NCBI RefSeq assembly: GCF_001921845.1
Contig: NZ_MSJM01000008.1
Span: forward strand, 1-64,000
Length of the DNA stretch: 64,000 nt
Source: Streptococcus cuniculi
GTDB lineage: Bacteria; Bacillota; Bacilli; Lactobacillales; Streptococcaceae
Direction of reading: 5' to 3'
Shown: positions 44,444 through 55,341 of the stretch, piece by piece
Layout: each line of letters opens with the position of its first letter
Position numbering within the stretch: position 1 is the first letter of the stretch
Notes under the pieces: model-generated
Seen by the model: only the letters and a program-made list of their open reading frames with translations
What the model was told of the DNA's origin: nothing
Database searches by the model: none
Made by a program: the position numbers and the translations under genes

Positions 44444-45781
44444 ATGGATATTAGACAAGTTACAGAAACCATCGCCATGATTGAGGAGCAGAATTTCGAC
44501 ATCAGGACCATTACCATGGGCATTTCGCTCCTTGACTGTATTGATACCGACATTGAGCGGGCAGCTGAGAAGATTTACCAAAAAATTACGACCAAGGCGC
44601 GTGATTTGGTAGCAGTCGGAGATGAGATTGCGGCCGAGTTGGGGATTCCCATTGTCAACAAGCGGGTCAGCGTGACACCGATTGCCCTGATTGGAGCAGC
44701 GACTGATGCGTCAGACTATGTACCTCTAGCAAAGGCGCTTGACCGTGCGGCCAAAGAAATCGGTGTTGATTTCATCGGCGGTTTTTCCGCCTTGGTGCAA
44801 AAGGGCTATCAAAAAGGGGACGAGATTCTAATCAACTCTATTCCTCGAGCTCTGGCAGAGACGGATAAGGTCTGCTCCTCGGTCAATATCGGCTCTACCA
44901 AGACGGGGATTAACATGACAGCCGTGCGCGACATGGGGCGAATTATCAAGGAAACAGCCAGTCTTTCTGAAATGGGCGCAGCAAAACTCGTCGTCTTTGC
45001 CAATGCGGTCGAGGATAATCCTTTCATGGCTGGGGCCTTTCACGGCGTTGGTGAAGCAGATGTAGTCATCAACGTTGGTGTTTCAGGACCTGGTGTCGTT
45101 AAGCGTGCTCTTGAAAAAGTGCGTGGTGAAAGTTTTGATGTCGTGGCTGAAACCGTTAAAAAGACAGCCTTTAAAATCACGCGTATCGGTCAATTGGTCG
45201 GTCAAATGGCGAGCGAGCGCCTCGGTGTGAAATTCGGGATTGTCGATTTGAGTCTTGCGCCAACGCCGGCGGTCGGTGACTCGGTAGCGCGTGTCCTTGA
45301 AGAAATGGGGCTTGAAACGGTTGGAACGCATGGGACAACGGCTGCCCTTGCTCTGTTAAATGACCAGGTCAAAAAAGGTGGCGTCATGGCCTGCAACCAA
45401 GTCGGCGGTCTGTCAGGTGCTTTCATTCCCGTGTCAGAAGATGAGGGCATGATTGCAGCCGTTCAGTCTGGCTCGCTCAATTTGGAAAAATTAGAAGCCA
45501 TGACAGCGATTTGCTCGGTCGGTCTGGATATGATTGCGATTCCAGAAGAAACGCCTGCTGAAACCATTGCGGCTATGATTGCGGACGAAGCAGCGATTGG
45601 GGTCATCAATCAGAAAACCACAGCTGTACGGATTATTCCAAAAGGCAAAGAAGGAGACATGATTGAATTTGGCGGCTTGTTGGGAACAGCTCCCGTCATG
45701 AAGGTCAACCAAGCATCATCTGCTGACTTTATCGCACGGGGTGGACAAATCCCAGCACCAATTCACAGTTTTAAGAATTAG
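44444..45781 (+). CDS. UPF0210/DUF711 protein (PFL-like family)
   Basis: A 445-residue cytosolic protein of the UPF0210 family, which has a fold related to pyruvate formate-lyase and ribonucleotide reductase but no known reaction. Conserved parts include [10 protein letters not shown] at the N-terminus, [13 protein letters not shown], and [10 protein letters not shown]. It begins ten bases after the ACT-domain gene with AAGAGGTGG, and the pair probably act together. Confidence 0.92.
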   Translation: MDIRQVTETIAMIEEQNFDIRTITMGISLLDCIDTDIERAAEKIYQKITTKARDLVAVGDEIAAELGIPIVNKRVSVTPIALIGAATDASDYVPLAKALDRAAKEIGVDFIGGFSALVQKGYQKGDEILINSIPRALAETDKVCSSVNIGSTKTGINMTAVRDMGRIIKETASLSEMGAAKLVVFANAVEDNPFMAGAFHGVGEADVVINVGVSGPGVVKRALEKVRGESFDVVAETVKKTAFKITRIGQLVGQMASERLGVKFGIVDLSLAPTPAVGDSVARVLEEMGLETVGTHGTTAALALLNDQVKKGGVMACNQVGGLSGAFIPVSEDEGMIAAVQSGSLNLEKLEAMTAICSVGLDMIAIPEETPAETIAAMIADEAAIGVINQKTTAVRIIPKGKEGDMIEFGGLLGTAPVMKVNQASSADFIARGGQIPAPIHSFKN

Positions 45782-45790
45782 AAGATAGGA

Positions 45791-45825
45791 AACGATTGTC
45801 TTAGGCAGTCGTTTTTTGATATAAT
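45791..45825 (+). promoter_or_regulatory. Overlapping terminator and promoter
   Basis: AACGATTG / CAGTCGTT followed by T-run (45791-45816) ends the previous operon. TTGTCT (45796-45801), 18 bp, TATAAT (45820-45825) starts the next, so the -35 lies in the stem. Confidence 0.65.
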
Positions 45826-45853
45826 AGAATGAGGAAATATGAGGAGGAATAAA

Positions 45854-46552
45854 ATGACAGAAACAAGATTATACATTGCTCGTCATGGAAAAACCATGTT
45901 TAATACCATTGGTCGTATTCAAGGTTGGTGCGATACGCCTTTAACAAAAATTGGTGAAGAAGGTATTCGCGAGCTAGGGCTTGGTTTGAAAGAAGCGGGT
46001 TTGGAATTTAAAGTAGCTGTATCAAGCGATTTAGGACGGACTGTGCAGACCATTACTATCGCCCAAAGAGAATTAGGTATTTTAGGGAAAATCCCTTACT
46101 ACCAAGACAAGCGGATTCGCGAATGGTGCTTTGGTAGCTTTGAAGGCATGTACGATGCAGAACTGTTTAGCGGTGTCTTGCCACGTATCAGCGGTATTCT
46201 TGATGCGGGAACCATGACCTTTGAAGAGATTGCAAATGGTGTCCACGAAGCAGATTCAGCCAACTGGTCCGAGCCTTGGGATGTCTTGAAAGACCGCATT
46301 TTGAATGGCTTTGAAAGTATTGCAGCAGACCTTGAAAAGCAAGGTGGAGGCAATGCCTTGATTGTTAGCCACGGTATGACCATTGCGACCTTGGTCAATT
46401 TATTGGCACCAGAACGTCCAACCAACTTGGCGCTCGATAATGGCTCTGTCACCGTTTTGAAATATGAAGATGGTCAATTTAGCATCGAAGCAGTTGGGGA
46501 TATGTCCTATCGACACGTTGGAGCGAGTGTGATTCAAGCGCATGATGAATAA
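45854..46552 (+). CDS. Histidine phosphatase family protein (phosphoglycerate mutase-like)
   Basis: A 232-residue phosphatase with the catalytic RHG (YIARHGKTMFN, His about 11), and the second His in VSHGMTIATL. It is not a glycolytic mutase in length. The GAGGAGG site fits ATG at 45854 better than the ATG five codons before, which lies in the site. Its end overlaps the next gene by 11 bases. Confidence 0.9.
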   Translation: MTETRLYIARHGKTMFNTIGRIQGWCDTPLTKIGEEGIRELGLGLKEAGLEFKVAVSSDLGRTVQTITIAQRELGILGKIPYYQDKRIREWCFGSFEGMYDAELFSGVLPRISGILDAGTMTFEEIANGVHEADSANWSEPWDVLKDRILNGFESIAADLEKQGGGNALIVSHGMTIATLVNLLAPERPTNLALDNGSVTVLKYEDGQFSIEAVGDMSYRHVGASVIQAHDE

Positions 46553-47267
46553 GCAGAAAATGACTAAACTGAGTTTAATCGTCTGCCTACCTGCTCTTGT
46601 GGCAACCAATTTCTTTCTTTGGAACTTGGATCCGGCAAGTATGGTTGATAAGTTTGCGACGATAGAAGCAAAGGAGGCTGCACGTTCGTCCGAAGAAGAT
46701 GTCTTAGCGTCTGCTTCTCTAGATGACTGGGAATTGGTCTTGGTCAATCGTGATCATTTGTTCGAATCAGAGCCAAAATCCTTAGCGACAGTAGGGAATA
46801 TTCAAGTGGATAGCAGAATTGCGACAGCTACGAAAGACTTTTTAGCAGCCGCTCAAGTAATTGTTCCCGATGAGGTCTTGCTATCAGGCTACAGAAGTCG
46901 CGCTGAACAAGAACAGCTCTATAACGAGAGAGTTGCAGAGTTAGAAGCGAGAGGGTTTAATCGGGCAGAAGCAGAAGCTAGGGTTCGTTCTCAAGTGCAA
47001 CTACCAGGTGCCAGCGAACACCAGACTGGTCTTGCCATTGACATGAGTGAGGAAGCAGGGCAACTAGATGAGGTAGCAGAAAAAATCAAAGCATTGGCAC
47101 CCCAGTATGGCTTTATCTTGCGCTATCCAGAAGGGAAAAGCCACCTCACAGGAATTGATTTTGAAAGCTGGCACTTCCGCTATGTCGGGGTTGAAAATGC
47201 CCAGTACATGGAAAAACACGACTTGGTTCTGGAAGAATACCTTGCTTTATTAAAAGATAGGAAATAA
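46542..47267 (+). CDS. M15B D,D- or L,D-carboxypeptidase (VanY/LdcB-like)
   Basis: A 241-residue membrane-anchored peptidase with one N-terminal membrane segment (about 9-27) and an extracellular M15B domain. The zinc ligands are in SEHQTGLAIDMSE and in ESWHFRYVG. It trims peptidoglycan stem peptides at the cell surface. No lipobox Cys is seen, so it is an uncleaved signal anchor. It overlaps the end of the phosphatase gene and was probably co-transcribed. Confidence 0.9.
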   Translation: MMNKQKMTKLSLIVCLPALVATNFFLWNLDPASMVDKFATIEAKEAARSSEEDVLASASLDDWELVLVNRDHLFESEPKSLATVGNIQVDSRIATATKDFLAAAQVIVPDEVLLSGYRSRAEQEQLYNERVAELEARGFNRAEAEARVRSQVQLPGASEHQTGLAIDMSEEAGQLDEVAEKIKALAPQYGFILRYPEGKSHLTGIDFESWHFRYVGVENAQYMEKHDLVLEEYLALLKDRK

Positions 47268-47289
47268 AACGTCATGATTGGCGTTTTTT
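47266..47289 (+). terminator. Terminator
   Basis: AAAACG(tc) pairs with (gg)CGTTTT and is followed by T. Confidence 0.65.
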
Positions 47290-47300
47290 CTTTGTCCCTC

Positions 47301-47350
47301 TTGACAAATACATCGAGGTGCGATATACTTTATATATCGAGGTTCGATGT
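47301..47350 (+). promoter_or_regulatory. Promoter and operators of the PadR operon
   Basis: TTGACA (47301-47306), 17 bp, TATACT (47324-47329). Two near-identical imperfect palindromes, ATCGAGGTGCGAT (47312-47324) and ATCGAGGTTCGAT (47336-47348), lie in the spacer and after the -10, 24 bp apart, and are likely sites for the PadR protein. Confidence 0.7.
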
Positions 47351-47373
47351 ATCGCACTACAAGGAGAAATGGC

Positions 47374-47706
47374 ATGGAAGAAAAAATCAGACGAGTCTAT
47401 CTTCCAATGACGGAAACAGCATTTTATATTTTATTTGCCTTACAGGAAGAGCGGCATGGCTATGACATCACCCAAAAGACCAAGGAATTGACAGGAGGTC
47501 AGGTCGTAATTAGCCCAGGTACCATGTATGGGACCCTTTCTAAAATGGAAAAAGATGGTTTGATTGCCTTTATCCGCGAGGAGGAAAAGCGCAAGCTCTA
47601 TCTGATAACGGAGTTGGGACGAGAGATTCTAGAAATCGAAAAAGCTAGGATTGAGCGTCTCTATCGAAACAGCCGAGGTGAGAAATATGAAACAGCAGAA
47701 ATTTAA
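47374..47706 (+). CDS. PadR-family transcriptional regulator
   Basis: A 110-residue winged-helix protein (TETAFYILFALQEERHGYDITQKTKEL, then ISPGTMYGTLSKMEKDGLI), the standard PadR fold. AAGGAG precedes the ATG. It controls an operon with two DUF2812 proteins and probably represses its own promoter through the paired sites there. Its end overlaps the next gene. Confidence 0.9.
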   Translation: MEEKIRRVYLPMTETAFYILFALQEERHGYDITQKTKELTGGQVVISPGTMYGTLSKMEKDGLIAFIREEEKRKLYLITELGREILEIEKARIERLYRNSRGEKYETAEI

Positions 47707-48229
47707 CAAATTCGACCCTAGTCAAACGGAAGCATATTTAACTCGCATGCACCTATCGGGTCAGGCTTTGAAGCAGGTATCATCTTGGAGTGGCAAGATG
47801 GAGTTCAGCTCTTGTAAGCCTGAAGAAATGGTCTATCGGATTGATGTTTATCAGCCTAGTAAAAAAGAAGTCGGCTTCTTCCCAGAGTATGATGACCACT
47901 ATTTGAGTTTCTTTCGGGATGCGAGCTGGGAAATGGTCTGCGGAATGTCACCTTATGTCGTTTGGCGAAAACCTGCAGCCGCAGTCGACCTTCCAGATGA
48001 ATCGCTCCTCTATAATGACCGCGACAGTATCTACCAGTATCAGAAGAAAATTGTGAGATACCGCATTTTGAGTACCTTCATTATTCCTTGCTTGTCTCTT
48101 CCTTCTGTTTTGCGCATTTTTGAATGGAGATGGCAAGAATTTGCCTGGAGTGGTACTATTTTATTGATCTGGCTTGCTTTTGTAGCCTATCAGCTCTGGA
48201 CACTGTATCGCTTGAAAAAGGAGTTGTAA
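47687..48229 (+). CDS. DUF2812 membrane protein 1
   Basis: A 180-residue protein with an N-terminal DUF2812 domain (MHLSGQALKQVSSWSGKMEFSSCKPEEMVYRIDVY, about 17-51) and two C-terminal membrane segments (about 130-148 and 155-175). The family is almost always downstream of PadR genes; function unknown, possibly membrane stress sensing. It overlaps padR by 20 bases. Confidence 0.85.
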   Translation: MKQQKFNKFDPSQTEAYLTRMHLSGQALKQVSSWSGKMEFSSCKPEEMVYRIDVYQPSKKEVGFFPEYDDHYLSFFRDASWEMVCGMSPYVVWRKPAAAVDLPDESLLYNDRDSIYQYQKKIVRYRILSTFIIPCLSLPSVLRIFEWRWQEFAWSGTILLIWLAFVAYQLWTLYRLKKEL

Positions 48230-48759
48230 TGATGAAAAAAGAAGTGAAACTGTTCTTTCTGACGGATTTTGAAGAGGAAGAAGACTACCTGGCAGCCATG
48301 CACCGCAAGGGTTGGAGATTTAAAGAAATACGGTTTGGCTGTCTTTTTGTCTTTGAACCTTGTAGGCCAGAAGAGGTTGTCTACCGTCTTGATTTTAAGC
48401 CACGATTAGGCGAGGATAGAGAAGTGTATGAGCAACTGTATGCAGACTACGGTTGGGAGTGTGTTGGTGTTGGCAATAATTTTGCCTATTTCCGTAAAGC
48501 TGTCACAGACGGAGAAGCAGTCGATATTTATAGTGATAGACAGACGAAGCTTGATATGATTAGACAAATTTTTAAGTGGCGGTTTGTAGCTGTCGTGCTG
48601 ATGGGGCTAACTGTCTTTTGGCAGGCTCTTTATCCTCGAGATGTGAATGATTGGTCCTTGTGGATGTGGAGAGTCTTAGCAAGTGCCTATCTGTTTGTAT
48701 TGTTGCACTGCGGGCTTGGTTTTTACAAATTGAGAAAGCGTTATGAGGAAAGGGGGTAA
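48229..48759 (+). CDS. DUF2812 membrane protein 2
   Basis: A 176-residue paralog of the preceding protein (AMHRKGWRFKEIRFGCLFVFEPCRPEEVVYRLDF), with two C-terminal membrane segments. ATG at 48229 overlaps the previous stop codon by one base, and AAAAAGGAG is at the right distance. The two copies may form a heteromer. Confidence 0.85.
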   Translation: MMKKEVKLFFLTDFEEEEDYLAAMHRKGWRFKEIRFGCLFVFEPCRPEEVVYRLDFKPRLGEDREVYEQLYADYGWECVGVGNNFAYFRKAVTDGEAVDIYSDRQTKLDMIRQIFKWRFVAVVLMGLTVFWQALYPRDVNDWSLWMWRVLASAYLFVLLHCGLGFYKLRKRYEERG

Positions 48760-48760
48760 A

Positions 48761-48973
48761 ATGAAAAAGGAAACAAATCAGAGAGCTGCTATCGGAGTGG
48801 TACCTATTTTAGTTATCAATTTTTTGCTCAATCTGCATCGCTTACAGTTTGAGCAACTGACGGCTACAAAACTGATCACCGATACGATTGTCCTTCTTCA
48901 CCCTATCTTGATAGGGATTATCTTGTATCGCTGGTGGAAGTTCGTAAAAATGGATAAGGGGAGAAAAACATGA
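48761..48973 (+). CDS. Small membrane protein of the PadR operon
   Basis: A 70-residue protein with two hydrophobic stretches (about 10-25 and 42-58) and a basic end. GGGGG precedes the start, one base after the DUF2812 gene. No family recognised. Confidence 0.65.
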   Translation: MKKETNQRAAIGVVPILVINFLLNLHRLQFEQLTATKLITDTIVLLHPILIGIILYRWWKFVKMDKGRKT

Positions 48974-49026
48974 AGAAAACATTTTGGAATATTTTGAAGG
49001 TAGTAGGGAGTTTGGTGTTGGTATAG
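48970..49026 (+). pseudogene. 5' remnant of a last operon gene cut by a MITE
   Basis: An ATG overlapping the previous stop (ATGA type) begins MKKTFWNILKVVGSLVLV and stops at TAG within the first bases of the MITE at 49022. The coupling and the start of a membrane-like segment suggest a fifth gene lost to the insertion. Confidence 0.5.
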
Positions 49027-49127
49027 TCAAATGAATTAACTTTCAGACAAGGAACTGAGACGCAGACAGTACTTGAGTACGGCAAGTCGAAAGTGACGAT
49101 GTATCAAAGTTCATTCATTTGACTATA
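49022..49127 (+). repeat. Complete 106 bp MITE with inverted ends
   Basis: The element begins TATAGTCAAATGAA and ends TTCATTTGACTATA, a perfect 14 bp inverted repeat that extends with one mismatch to 22 bp. It has no coding capacity. Size and TA ends recall the pneumococcal RUP type. Its middle has a tacggcaagtcgaaagtgacg string. Confidence 0.85.
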
Positions 49128-49149
49128 ATCTCGGTCCTGAGACTGATTT

Positions 49150-49176
49150 TTAGCACTCTTATCAAAAGAGTGCTAA
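49150..49176. promoter_or_regulatory. CIRCE element 1
   Basis: TTAGCACTC-N9-GAGTGCTAA, perfect HrcA operator, upstream of the -35 box. Confidence 0.95.
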
Positions 49177-49193
49177 TTTTTGGCTTTTTGACC

Positions 49194-49221
49194 TTGACAA
49201 TCAGATAAATCGGTGTATAAT
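49194..49221 (+). promoter_or_regulatory. hrcA operon promoter
   Basis: TTGACA (49194-49199), 16 bp, TATAAT (49216-49221), a near-consensus vegetative promoter between two CIRCE elements. Confidence 0.9.
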
Positions 49222-49232
49222 AGAATCATGAG

Positions 49233-49259
49233 TTAGCACTCGTAAGGTTAGAGTGCTAA
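49233..49259. promoter_or_regulatory. CIRCE element 2
   Basis: TTAGCACTC-N9-GAGTGCTAA, over and after the transcription start and 83 bp from element 1. Both are perfect. Confidence 0.97.
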
Positions 49260-49287
49260 TGACAGAATCCTGATTGGAGGTGAGGTT

Positions 49288-50322
49288 TTGGTAACAGAGC
49301 GCCAACATGAAATTCTCAATTTAATCGTTGAAATCTTTACAAAAACACACGAGCCAGTCGGATCAAAAGCTCTCCAAGAAAGTATTGCCTCAAGTAGTGC
49401 AACCATTCGAAATGAAATGGCTGCTCTCGAGAAAAAAGGGCTGCTTGAAAAAGCCCATACCTCGAGTGGTCGAATGCCGAGCGTAGAGGGGTTTAAATAC
49501 TTTGTCGAGCATTCCTTGACCTTTGATAGTCTGGCTGAAGAAGATGTCTATCAGGTTGTCAGACGTTTTGACAGAGAGTTTTTCCGCTTGGATGATATTT
49601 TTCAGACGGCGGCGACCATTTTATCTGACTTGACAGCTTGTACGGTGGCGGTGCTCGATGTTGAGCCTAGCCAGCAAAAGCTAACAGCCTTTGACATTGT
49701 CGTTCTTAGTCAGCATGCGGCCTTAGCCGTTATGACCTTGGATGAGTCGAAAACGCTGACCAGACAATTCGCCATTCCTAAGAATTTCCTCCGTGGAGAT
49801 TTGATGGAAGTCAGAACCCTGGTGCGAGAACGCCTGCTTGGCAAATCGGTGCTCGATATTCACTATAAGCTCCGAACCGAGATTCCGCAGATTATCCAAC
49901 GGCATTTCGTAACGACAGATAATGTACTTCAGCTATTTGAACACATCTTCTCGGATCTCTTTACAGAGGATGTCGTGACTGCTGGAAAGATTCGCTTGCT
50001 GGATTTTGCAGATATCAGAGCCTATCAGTTCTTTGATTTTCCGCAAAAGGTAGCCCTTGAAATGCGAAGCAACCTAGCAGAAGATGAAATGCAAAGCGTC
50101 AAGGTAGCCGATAGCCGAGAACAATCGCTCTCTAGCCTAACCGTCGTGACGACCAAGTTTCTGATTCCCTACCGTGGATTTGGTCTCTTGTCTGTTATCG
50201 GACCGATCAACGTGGATTACAACCGCATGATGAGTCTCATTAACCTCGTCAACCGCGTCCTCATGATGAAACTCACCGATTTCTATCGATATCTAAGCAG
50301 TAACCATTATGAGGTGCATTAA
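49288..50322 (+). CDS. hrcA: Heat-inducible transcription repressor HrcA
   Basis: A 344-residue repressor with an N-terminal winged helix ([30 protein letters not shown]) and a C-terminal dimerisation/GroEL-sensing part. It binds CIRCE and represses class I heat-shock genes. The start is TTG, after TTGGAGGTGAGG, at the place where other streptococcal HrcA proteins begin. First gene of hrcA-grpE-dnaK-dnaJ. Confidence 0.96.
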   Translation: MVTERQHEILNLIVEIFTKTHEPVGSKALQESIASSSATIRNEMAALEKKGLLEKAHTSSGRMPSVEGFKYFVEHSLTFDSLAEEDVYQVVRRFDREFFRLDDIFQTAATILSDLTACTVAVLDVEPSQQKLTAFDIVVLSQHAALAVMTLDESKTLTRQFAIPKNFLRGDLMEVRTLVRERLLGKSVLDIHYKLRTEIPQIIQRHFVTTDNVLQLFEHIFSDLFTEDVVTAGKIRLLDFADIRAYQFFDFPQKVALEMRSNLAEDEMQSVKVADSREQSLSSLTVVTTKFLIPYRGFGLLSVIGPINVDYNRMMSLINLVNRVLMMKLTDFYRYLSSNHYEVH

Positions 50323-50370
50323 GATACGAGAGCGTAAAAAAGTCCAAAATGAATATAAAGGAGGTTTCGT

Positions 50371-50895
50371 GTGACCGAAGAAATTAAAAAAGAAGAACAA
50401 CTTGAGGAAGTGGAAGGAACAGAAGAAGTTGTTTCAGAAGAACCCCCTCAAGAAAAATCAGAATTAGAACTGGCGAATGAGCGAGCAGAAGACTTTGAAA
50501 ACAAGTATCTGCGTGCCGTAGCTGAAATGCAAAACATTCAACGCCGCAGTAGCGAAGAGCGCCAAACCCTGCAAAAATACCGCAGTCAGGACTTGGCTAA
50601 GGCAATCTTGCCATCGCTTGATAACTTAGAGCGTGCTTTGGCGGTGGAAGGCTTGACAGATGATGTGAAAAAAGGCCTTGAGATGGTCCAAGAAAGTCTG
50701 ATTCAAGCACTCAAAGATGAGGGAATCGAAGAAGTGGCAGCAGACGGGGCATTTGACCCTAACTTCCACATGGCCATTCAAACCATGCCGGCAGACGATG
50801 ATCACCCAGCTGACACCATCGCGCAAGTCTTCCAAAAAGGCTACAAGTTGCATGAGAGGGTGTTGCGTCCTGCGATGGTGGTCGTCTATAACTAG
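50371..50895 (+). CDS. grpE: Nucleotide exchange factor GrpE
   Basis: A 174-residue DnaK cochaperone. The N-terminus is acidic and unstructured (about 1-35), followed by a long coiled coil (about 36-90) and the beta domain ending [11 protein letters not shown]. The start is GTG after AAAGGAGG. Confidence 0.95.
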   Translation: MTEEIKKEEQLEEVEGTEEVVSEEPPQEKSELELANERAEDFENKYLRAVAEMQNIQRRSSEERQTLQKYRSQDLAKAILPSLDNLERALAVEGLTDDVKKGLEMVQESLIQALKDEGIEEVAADGAFDPNFHMAIQTMPADDDHPADTIAQVFQKGYKLHERVLRPAMVVVYN

Positions 50896-52915
<2,020 letters not shown>

Positions 52916-52925
52916 CCCACCAAAA

Positions 52926-53031
52926 CTGACGGGACATATAGTCCTCGTCAGTTAACGGTTGCCGCTATTAGGCGGTCAACCTAGATGTCTTACTAACTCA
53001 AAAACAAAGTAATCTCGACTTTGTTTTTGAG
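52926..53031 (+). terminator. Hairpin pair after dnaK
   Basis: The first hairpin has arms AACTGACG (52924-52931) and CGTCAGTT (52946-52953). The second is a perfect 14 bp stem CTCAAAAACAAAGT (52997-53010) / ACTTTGTTTTTGAG (53018-53031). Together they probably limit read-through to dnaJ. Confidence 0.75.
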
Positions 53032-53109
53032 TGTCGTAGGATACGGTAAAGAGAACGAAAGAAAAATAGGAATATCTATCTTTTTCCCGAGCGTTTAGTC
53101 CGAGTTCAA

Positions 53110-53405
53110 CTTAGAGGCTGGGACAAAAGTCCCTTACCTCGTTAAGTTACATAGTTTTAACAGTTTGGCGCAGTAGTTGTCTGGTTTGTAAAATGTTGAT
53201 AAATCAACATTCTATTAGAAGAGGCTAGCGAACAATTCTTCGCTACCCTTATTTCCAACCTTCCACAATTCTTGATTGTGAAAGCTAGTCAACCTTGCGG
53301 GGGTGGGAGTAAAATAATCCAGTGGATTATTTTAGCCCGAACCTAGAAATAAAGGAGTGAGGATAATCGATTTCTTCGAAATCACGATTTTTGTCCCACT
53401 CCCTC
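53110..53405. repeat. Composite 'gggac' repeat between dnaK and dnaJ
   Basis: From gaggctgggacaaaagtccc to cacgatttttgtcccactccct, with the blocks seen at 13.0 kb in reverse and at 9.7 and 58.6 kb. It carries the gctagcgaacaattcttcgctaccc near-hairpin and a perfect aataatccagtggattatt dyad. Confidence 0.85.
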
Positions 53406-53552
53406 GTGAACACAGTCGGAACTCACTATTGATAGTCGACTTACTGTACATACAAACATTGGCGTCGCAAGACACAAGATAGCAAGGAGCTAGGGAGGAT
53501 TTCTTGGCTCCTGCTTTGCTAGTAAGAAATAGAACGAGGGGTATTCAACATT

Positions 53553-54068
53553 CCTATTTTACCTTTTGTTTAAGGGCTTAATATCTTGGTATAGTTGAAC
53601 CTGCCTAACATGCTATAGGAATAACTTTCCTGTATCAAATTTAACAGAAAGGAATAAGAGTGTTCAGAAATGAACACGGGCTACGGACTGTGCCAAAAAG
53701 ATAGATTTTCCTAGGACGTAAACGTCCGTTGTCAAATCTTCTATTTTGGCTTGTGTTTAGCGCTTTAATATCTTGGTGTAATTGAACGCGAGCGGAAAAC
53801 TTGTTCCTATTCCAATATTTTATAAGAAAGGATATATGGTTTAAGTAAATGAATCCGCCCTAAAAGCTGTGTGAAAAAGATAAATCGTCTCGAAAATCAG
53901 GATTTTCTGCCGATTTCCTATTTTCACGTTGCTTTTTACGGGCTTGGTATCTTACTATAATTGAACCCGCCCTAACGTCTGTGTCAAAAAGACAAACGTT
54001 TCCTAGACGCGAGCGTCTTCGTCACATTTGCTATTTTGACTTTGCCGTTTACGGGCTTGGTATCTTAT
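53553..54068 (+). repeat. Four degenerate repeats leading into dnaJ
   Basis: Copies begin with ctatttt at about 53553, 53738, 53918 and 54031, each with a T-rich spacer, (a/c)gggctt and tatctt, then attgaac or atgaac. The last copy ends at the dnaJ start codon itself (tatcttatATGAAC). Periods are about 185, 180 and 113 bp. Related to 1-174. Confidence 0.7.
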
Positions 54069-55199
54069 ATGAACAATACAGAATTCTACGATCGTCTGGG
54101 GGTGTCAAAAGACGCTTCGCAAGATGAGATTAAAAAGGCCTATCGGAAAATGTCCAAGAAGTACCATCCAGACATCAATAAAGAAGCTGGAGCGGAGCAA
54201 AAATATAAGGATATTCAAGAGGCTTATGAAACGCTTAGCGATGCTCAAAAACGGGCGAGCTATGATCAGTTTGGGGCTGCTGGTGCCCAAGGTGGTTTTG
54301 GTGGTGGAGGCTTTAGTGGCTTTGACGGTGCAGTTTTTGGTGGTTTTGAAGACATCTTCTCTAGCTTCTTTGGAGGCGGTGGGGCAAGCCGCAATCCCAA
54401 TGCACCGCGCCAAGGTGATGACCTTCAATACCGTATCAATTTGAAATTTGAAGAGGCGATTTTTGGAGCTGAAAAAGAGGTTAGCTACAATCGTGAGGCA
54501 ACGTGTCGGACCTGTACGGGTTCTGGTGCCAAACCTGGTACCAGTCCTGTGACCTGTGGCCGCTGTCATGGTGCTGGGGTCATCAATGTCGATACTCAAA
54601 CGCCGCTCGGTATGATGCGCCGTCAAGTGACCTGTGATGTCTGCCATGGCCGCGGAAAAGAAATCAAAGACCCATGCCACACTTGCCACGGTACAGGTCA
54701 TGAAAAGCAAGCCCATACGGTTACTGTAAAAGTGCCAGCTGGGGTTGAAACAGGTCAAAAAATCCGTCTTTCAGGTCAAGGTGAAGCGGGATTTAATGGT
54801 GGTCCTTACGGAGATCTCTTTGTAGTGATTCAAGTGCAGGCTTCAGACAAGTTTGAGCGCGATGGGACGACCATTCACTACAAGCTCAATCTCAATTTCG
54901 TTCAAGCAGCTTTGGGAGATACGGTACATGTGCCGACTGTCCATGGCGATGTGGACTTGGTGATTCCTGAAGGAACGCAAACAGGTAAGAAATTCCGCTT
55001 GAAAGGCAAAGGAGCTCCGAGCCTACGTGGTGGTATGGTCGGAGATCAATACGTGACGATTAACGTTGTGACTCCAACCAATCTCAATGACAAACAAAAA
55101 GCAGCCTTGAAAGATTTTGCAGCTGCTGGAAATATCGCTGTTCATCCACAGAAAAAAGGATTTTTCGATAAGGTCAAGGATGCCTTTGATGATTTATAA
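54069..55199 (+). CDS. dnaJ: Chaperone protein DnaJ
   Basis: A 376-residue type I J-protein: J domain (about 1-68) with HPD in KKYHPDINK, a Gly/Phe-rich linker, four CxxCxGxG zinc repeats ([32 protein letters not shown], about 144-205), and the C-terminal substrate domain. ATG at 54069 is chosen because the family begins [11 protein letters not shown]. There is no good ribosome site, since the upstream bases belong to a repeat. Confidence 0.96.
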   Translation: MNNTEFYDRLGVSKDASQDEIKKAYRKMSKKYHPDINKEAGAEQKYKDIQEAYETLSDAQKRASYDQFGAAGAQGGFGGGGFSGFDGAVFGGFEDIFSSFFGGGGASRNPNAPRQGDDLQYRINLKFEEAIFGAEKEVSYNREATCRTCTGSGAKPGTSPVTCGRCHGAGVINVDTQTPLGMMRRQVTCDVCHGRGKEIKDPCHTCHGTGHEKQAHTVTVKVPAGVETGQKIRLSGQGEAGFNGGPYGDLFVVIQVQASDKFERDGTTIHYKLNLNFVQAALGDTVHVPTVHGDVDLVIPEGTQTGKKFRLKGKGAPSLRGGMVGDQYVTINVVTPTNLNDKQKAALKDFAAAGNIAVHPQKKGFFDKVKDAFDDL

Positions 55200-55341
55200 A
55201 AAAAGAAGAGTTTGGGGCTGTCTCAAGCTCTTTTTGGCTGGCTACATCCATTGCTTTCTTAAGTTGTCAGGCTTGCTGATTGTTGCATTTCATGATAGGC
55301 TAAAAGCAAGGAGAATGAATCGTCAAGCAAGGAGAAATACG

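Noticed and set aside
54036..54068. Eleven-residue N-terminal extension of DnaJ
   Set aside because: The extension is the repeat sequence, while the J domain begins at the ATG at 54069 as in other DnaJ proteins.
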